Shown here piece after piece: positions 61,769 to 64,000 of a stretch of 64,000 nucleotides of DNA. The translations under genes and the position numbers were made by a program. How positions within the stretch are numbered: position 1 is the first letter of the stretch; every line of letters begins with the position of its first letter. Origin of the DNA: Treponema sp. (GTDB lineage: Bacteria > Spirochaetota > Spirochaetia > Treponematales > Treponemataceae); contig SFOB01000001.1 of NCBI GenBank assembly GCA_004554075.1, forward strand, positions 1 to 64,000. The letters are read 5' to 3'. The notes below the pieces were generated by a model. It ran no database searches. It was not told where the DNA came from and was given only the letters and a program-made list of their open reading frames with translations.

Positions 61769-62998
61769 CTAGCGCTTTTTACGAATTGCAAGAGCTTCTT
61801 CATAATAAGTAACTAATTTTTCTGTAAGGGTATCTAAAGACCATTGAGAAGCCCATTTTTTAGCTTCCTGGCTTTTTTCAGCATACAATTCTTTATCTTT
61901 TAGAAGATCAAGAACTCTTTGCGAGAACTCGTTTACATCTTCTTTTACCATAAAGCCGCCGTTATCGCCCTTCATAACATCTAAAGTACCGCGTTCGCCA
62001 ATTGCAACAACAGGGACTCCCGCCATCATTGCTTCCAGAGTTACCAGGCCCTGTGTTTCTGTTTTACTAGGGAATACAAAAACATCAGTTACACTATAAA
62101 AATAAGCTAATTCTTCACGGCTTCTGTAGCCTGCAAAAACTATATCTCTGGCATAACCTGTTTTTTTGGCTTTTTCTTTAAGATTATCCAGTTCAGGGCC
62201 ACCACCAACAAAGACAAGCACTGTATCCTTAAAAGTTGTTTTAACTTCTGCTAACACCGGAAAGAGAAAATCCAGATTCTTTTCTTTTACAACACGGCCA
62301 ACATAAAGAAGAACATGTTTTTTTTGTACACGAGGAAGAAGTGTATGAAGCTGATTAAAAAAGAGAGGTCTGACATTCAGTTTTTTTACATCAAGAGCCT
62401 GTGGAATACCGGTAGGAAGAATTTTTGCATCTCTTTCTATACCATAACTTTTGATTACGTTTGCAATATTCACAGTTGGCGCAATAAGAATATTTGCTCT
62501 CTTCAGATAAAACTTAATGAATTCTTTGGCAATTTTTTTTGCAGGATATACCGGCATGAATTTAATATAGCCGTCTACATAATCTTCCCAGAGTGTATGG
62601 AAAGTATAAACACTAGCTATATTTCTATGCCTTGAATAAATAAGACCAAAATATCCCACCATAAATTCTGAATTGATGTGAACAATATCAGGCTTAAAAG
62701 CATCCATTGTGTGCTTTACATCGTGCCAGGCAGAAAGTTTTGCAGATTTATCCTCTTTTGAAACAAAAACATTGATTGAAGAAATTCTATAGATTTTCAG
62801 ATTTGGATGAAGTTTATCGTCCTCCAAAAAGGACCGTTTTTTCTTTTTGTCTTTTTTATCTTCTTCATCATCATAGTTACAGCAGACAATACATACAGAA
62901 TGCCCCATCTCTGCAAGTTTTGTCGCATAGGAACGGACAGAAACTGCAACTCCGTTAATTCTTGGGTAATAAGCATCTGTAAAAAAAGCAATATTCAT
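61769..62998 (-). CDS. GT4-family glycosyltransferase
   Basis: The 409 residues form a GT-B enzyme: an acceptor domain starting FFTDAYYPRINGVAVSVRS, and a donor domain with LLYVGRVVKEKNLDFL, FVGGGPELDNLK, and the EX7E motif in PSKTETQGLVTLEAMMAG. Relatives make glucosyl diacylglycerol or mannosylated lipids. A Lys/Asp-rich insert (~42-55) is unusual. It probably acts at the inner membrane in glycolipid synthesis. Confidence 0.85.
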   Translation of the reverse strand: MNIAFFTDAYYPRINGVAVSVRSYATKLAEMGHSVCIVCCNYDDEEDKKDKKKKRSFLEDDKLHPNLKIYRISSINVFVSKEDKSAKLSAWHDVKHTMDAFKPDIVHINSEFMVGYFGLIYSRHRNIASVYTFHTLWEDYVDGYIKFMPVYPAKKIAKEFIKFYLKRANILIAPTVNIANVIKSYGIERDAKILPTGIPQALDVKKLNVRPLFFNQLHTLLPRVQKKHVLLYVGRVVKEKNLDFLFPVLAEVKTTFKDTVLVFVGGGPELDNLKEKAKKTGYARDIVFAGYRSREELAYFYSVTDVFVFPSKTETQGLVTLEAMMAGVPVVAIGERGTLDVMKGDNGGFMVKEDVNEFSQRVLDLLKDKELYAEKSQEAKKWASQWSLDTLTEKLVTYYEEALAIRKKR

Positions 62999-63141
62999 AC
63001 CTTACTTTCTATCATATTTAGATATAAAACACAATTCAGTTTTATTCAAAGTGTAGTGGCGCTGAAAAGGGGCAGACCTAGTGCGAAGATATAAGAAAAA
63101 CTGTATAATGATTTTTGATTAGACGAGGAGGCATAAAAAAA

Positions 63142-64000
63142 ATGTGTGCAAAAACAATTCCAGCAAGAAAAGACGTTCCTGCTAAAGACAAGTGGAACTT
63201 ATCTTCAATTTATAAATCAGATGACGAATGGGAAGCAGCTTTAAAATCTCTCCCAGAGCTTACTAAGAAAGCAGCAGCTTACAAGGGACGTTTGGGAGAA
63301 TCTGCCCAGACTCTGCTTGCAGCCCTCAAAGAACTGGAAAAAGTAAATCTTACAATGGAGACTGTTTACCATTACGCTTCTCTCCAGCACGAGGCAGACG
63401 AAGACGATACAGTCGCAACAGACCGCGACGGCCGCGCCATGATGGCTTATACCCAGATGCAGGCTGAATTAAGCTTTGTTGATCCTGAAATCCAGGAAAT
63501 TGATGAAGAAAAACTTCGCAGCTGGATTTCTACTCCGGAATATGCAGATTACCGTATATATATAGAAAAACTTTTGCATTTTAAGCAGTATATCCTAAGT
63601 GAAAAGGAAGAACGCATTCTTTCTCTCGCCATGCAGCCTGCTCAGACAGCAGAAACTGCCTTCAGCGTACTTACAAATGTTGATATGAACAAAACCTTCG
63701 GAACCGTAACCGAAGACGGCGAAGAAAAGCAGCTTACTGAGACTACCTGGGGAGTTTTCATGCATTCCCAGGACAGAAAAGTTCGCGAAGAAGCTTATAA
63801 AAAGTTCTATGCAAAATATGAAGAGCACCAGAATACCATTGCAGCCCTTTATGCAGGTTCTGTAAATCAGGATGTATTCAGCATGCGAGCCCGAGGCTAC
63901 AAGAGCTCTCTGGAAATGGCACTCTACGGCAACAAGGTTCCAACAGAGGTTTATCATAACCTTATCGACTGCGTACATAAAAATCTCCCTGCCCTCCACG
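63142..64000 (+). CDS. pepF: Oligoendopeptidase F (M3 family), 5' part
   Basis: An open frame from the ATG at 63142 to the window edge gives about 286 residues with no stop. It starts PARKDVPAKDKWNLSSIYKS and has YASLQHEADEDDT and FSMRARGYKSSLEMAL, the N-terminal part of M3 oligoendopeptidase F, a cytoplasmic zinc peptidase. The HEXXH site lies beyond the window. GAGGAGG precedes the ATG; TATAAT at 63104-63109 may be its -10 box. Confidence 0.9.
   Translation, partial: MCAKTIPARKDVPAKDKWNLSSIYKSDDEWEAALKSLPELTKKAAAYKGRLGESAQTLLAALKELEKVNLTMETVYHYASLQHEADEDDTVATDRDGRAMMAYTQMQAELSFVDPEIQEIDEEKLRSWISTPEYADYRIYIEKLLHFKQYILSEKEERILSLAMQPAQTAETAFSVLTNVDMNKTFGTVTEDGEEKQLTETTWGVFMHSQDRKVREEAYKKFYAKYEEHQNTIAALYAGSVNQDVFSMRARGYKSSLEMALYGNKVPTEVYHNLIDCVHKNLPALH

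Overview
The window comes from a spirochaete of the genus Treponema or a close relative, probably a gut or rumen commensal. This rests on gene content: chemotaxis receptors with spirochaete-style sensory parts, a FliL-like protein, SpoIIE-type phosphatases, two secreted GH5 glycanases, a DUF4832-type lipoprotein, fused trpGD and trpCF, and a spirochaete-style DnaK/DnaJ/GrpE cluster without CIRCE. The sequence is AT-rich with abundant palindromic intergenic repeats. No tRNA, rRNA, CRISPR array, prophage or insertion sequence was found.

Layout. 1-5.8 kb: a degenerate GGDEF sensor cut at the window edge, then argC, a polysaccharide deacetylase, argJ, argB and a GNAT acetyltransferase. 5.8-9.7 kb (minus): a thiamine uptake operon thiB-thiP-thiQ behind a TPP riboswitch, with a nucleoside phosphorylase-like gene at its end; thrH lies upstream. 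10.4-11.7 kb: a KilA-N/XRE pair with three palindromes at its promoter. 11.8-16.8 kb: a GH5 glycanase, a divergent polysaccharide deacetylase, tsaD and a PNPOx-like protein. 16.9-19.6 kb: aroF-tyrA behind a tyrosine-rich leader peptide and attenuator, then an O-methyltransferase. 19.7-27.2 kb: two chemotaxis receptors flanking a TPM/TPM/LemA cluster and adk. 27.3-29.4 kb: a ZnuCB-like metal transporter with a lipoprotein whose signal peptide is encoded by a structured repeat. 29.4-33.6 kb: a second GH5 enzyme, a VapC-type toxin with a Phd-like antitoxin, and a DUF4832-like lipoprotein. 33.8-36.5 kb: leuS with a giant hairpin after it.

36.6-43.4 kb: a complete trp operon, trpE-trpGD-trpCF-trpB-trpA, behind three palindromes. 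43.4-47.6 kb (minus): two SpoIIE-type phosphatases and a STAS protein lacking the usual phosphorylatable serine. 47.8-51.8 kb (minus): grpE-dnaK-dnaJ. 51.9-57.4 kb (minus): an RluA-type synthase, a binding-protein/GGDEF fusion, a degenerate radical-SAM-like protein, asnA and apt. 57.5-64 kb: an acidic membrane protein, hflX, a FliL-like protein, a GT4 glycosyltransferase and the 5' part of an M3-family oligopeptidase running off the end.

The strongest unexplained signal is the set of structured intergenic elements. Two copies after adk lie in opposite orientation, share conserved internal-loop sequences, and differ by compensatory changes in their helices. A second such pair flanks dnaJ. Short palindromes of the GTCAT-stem-CTTG-stem-ATC type occur about ten times, and two are read in frame inside genes. 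The control elements (TPP riboswitch, tyrosine attenuator, Fur/Zur-like and trp operators) agree with the genes behind them.
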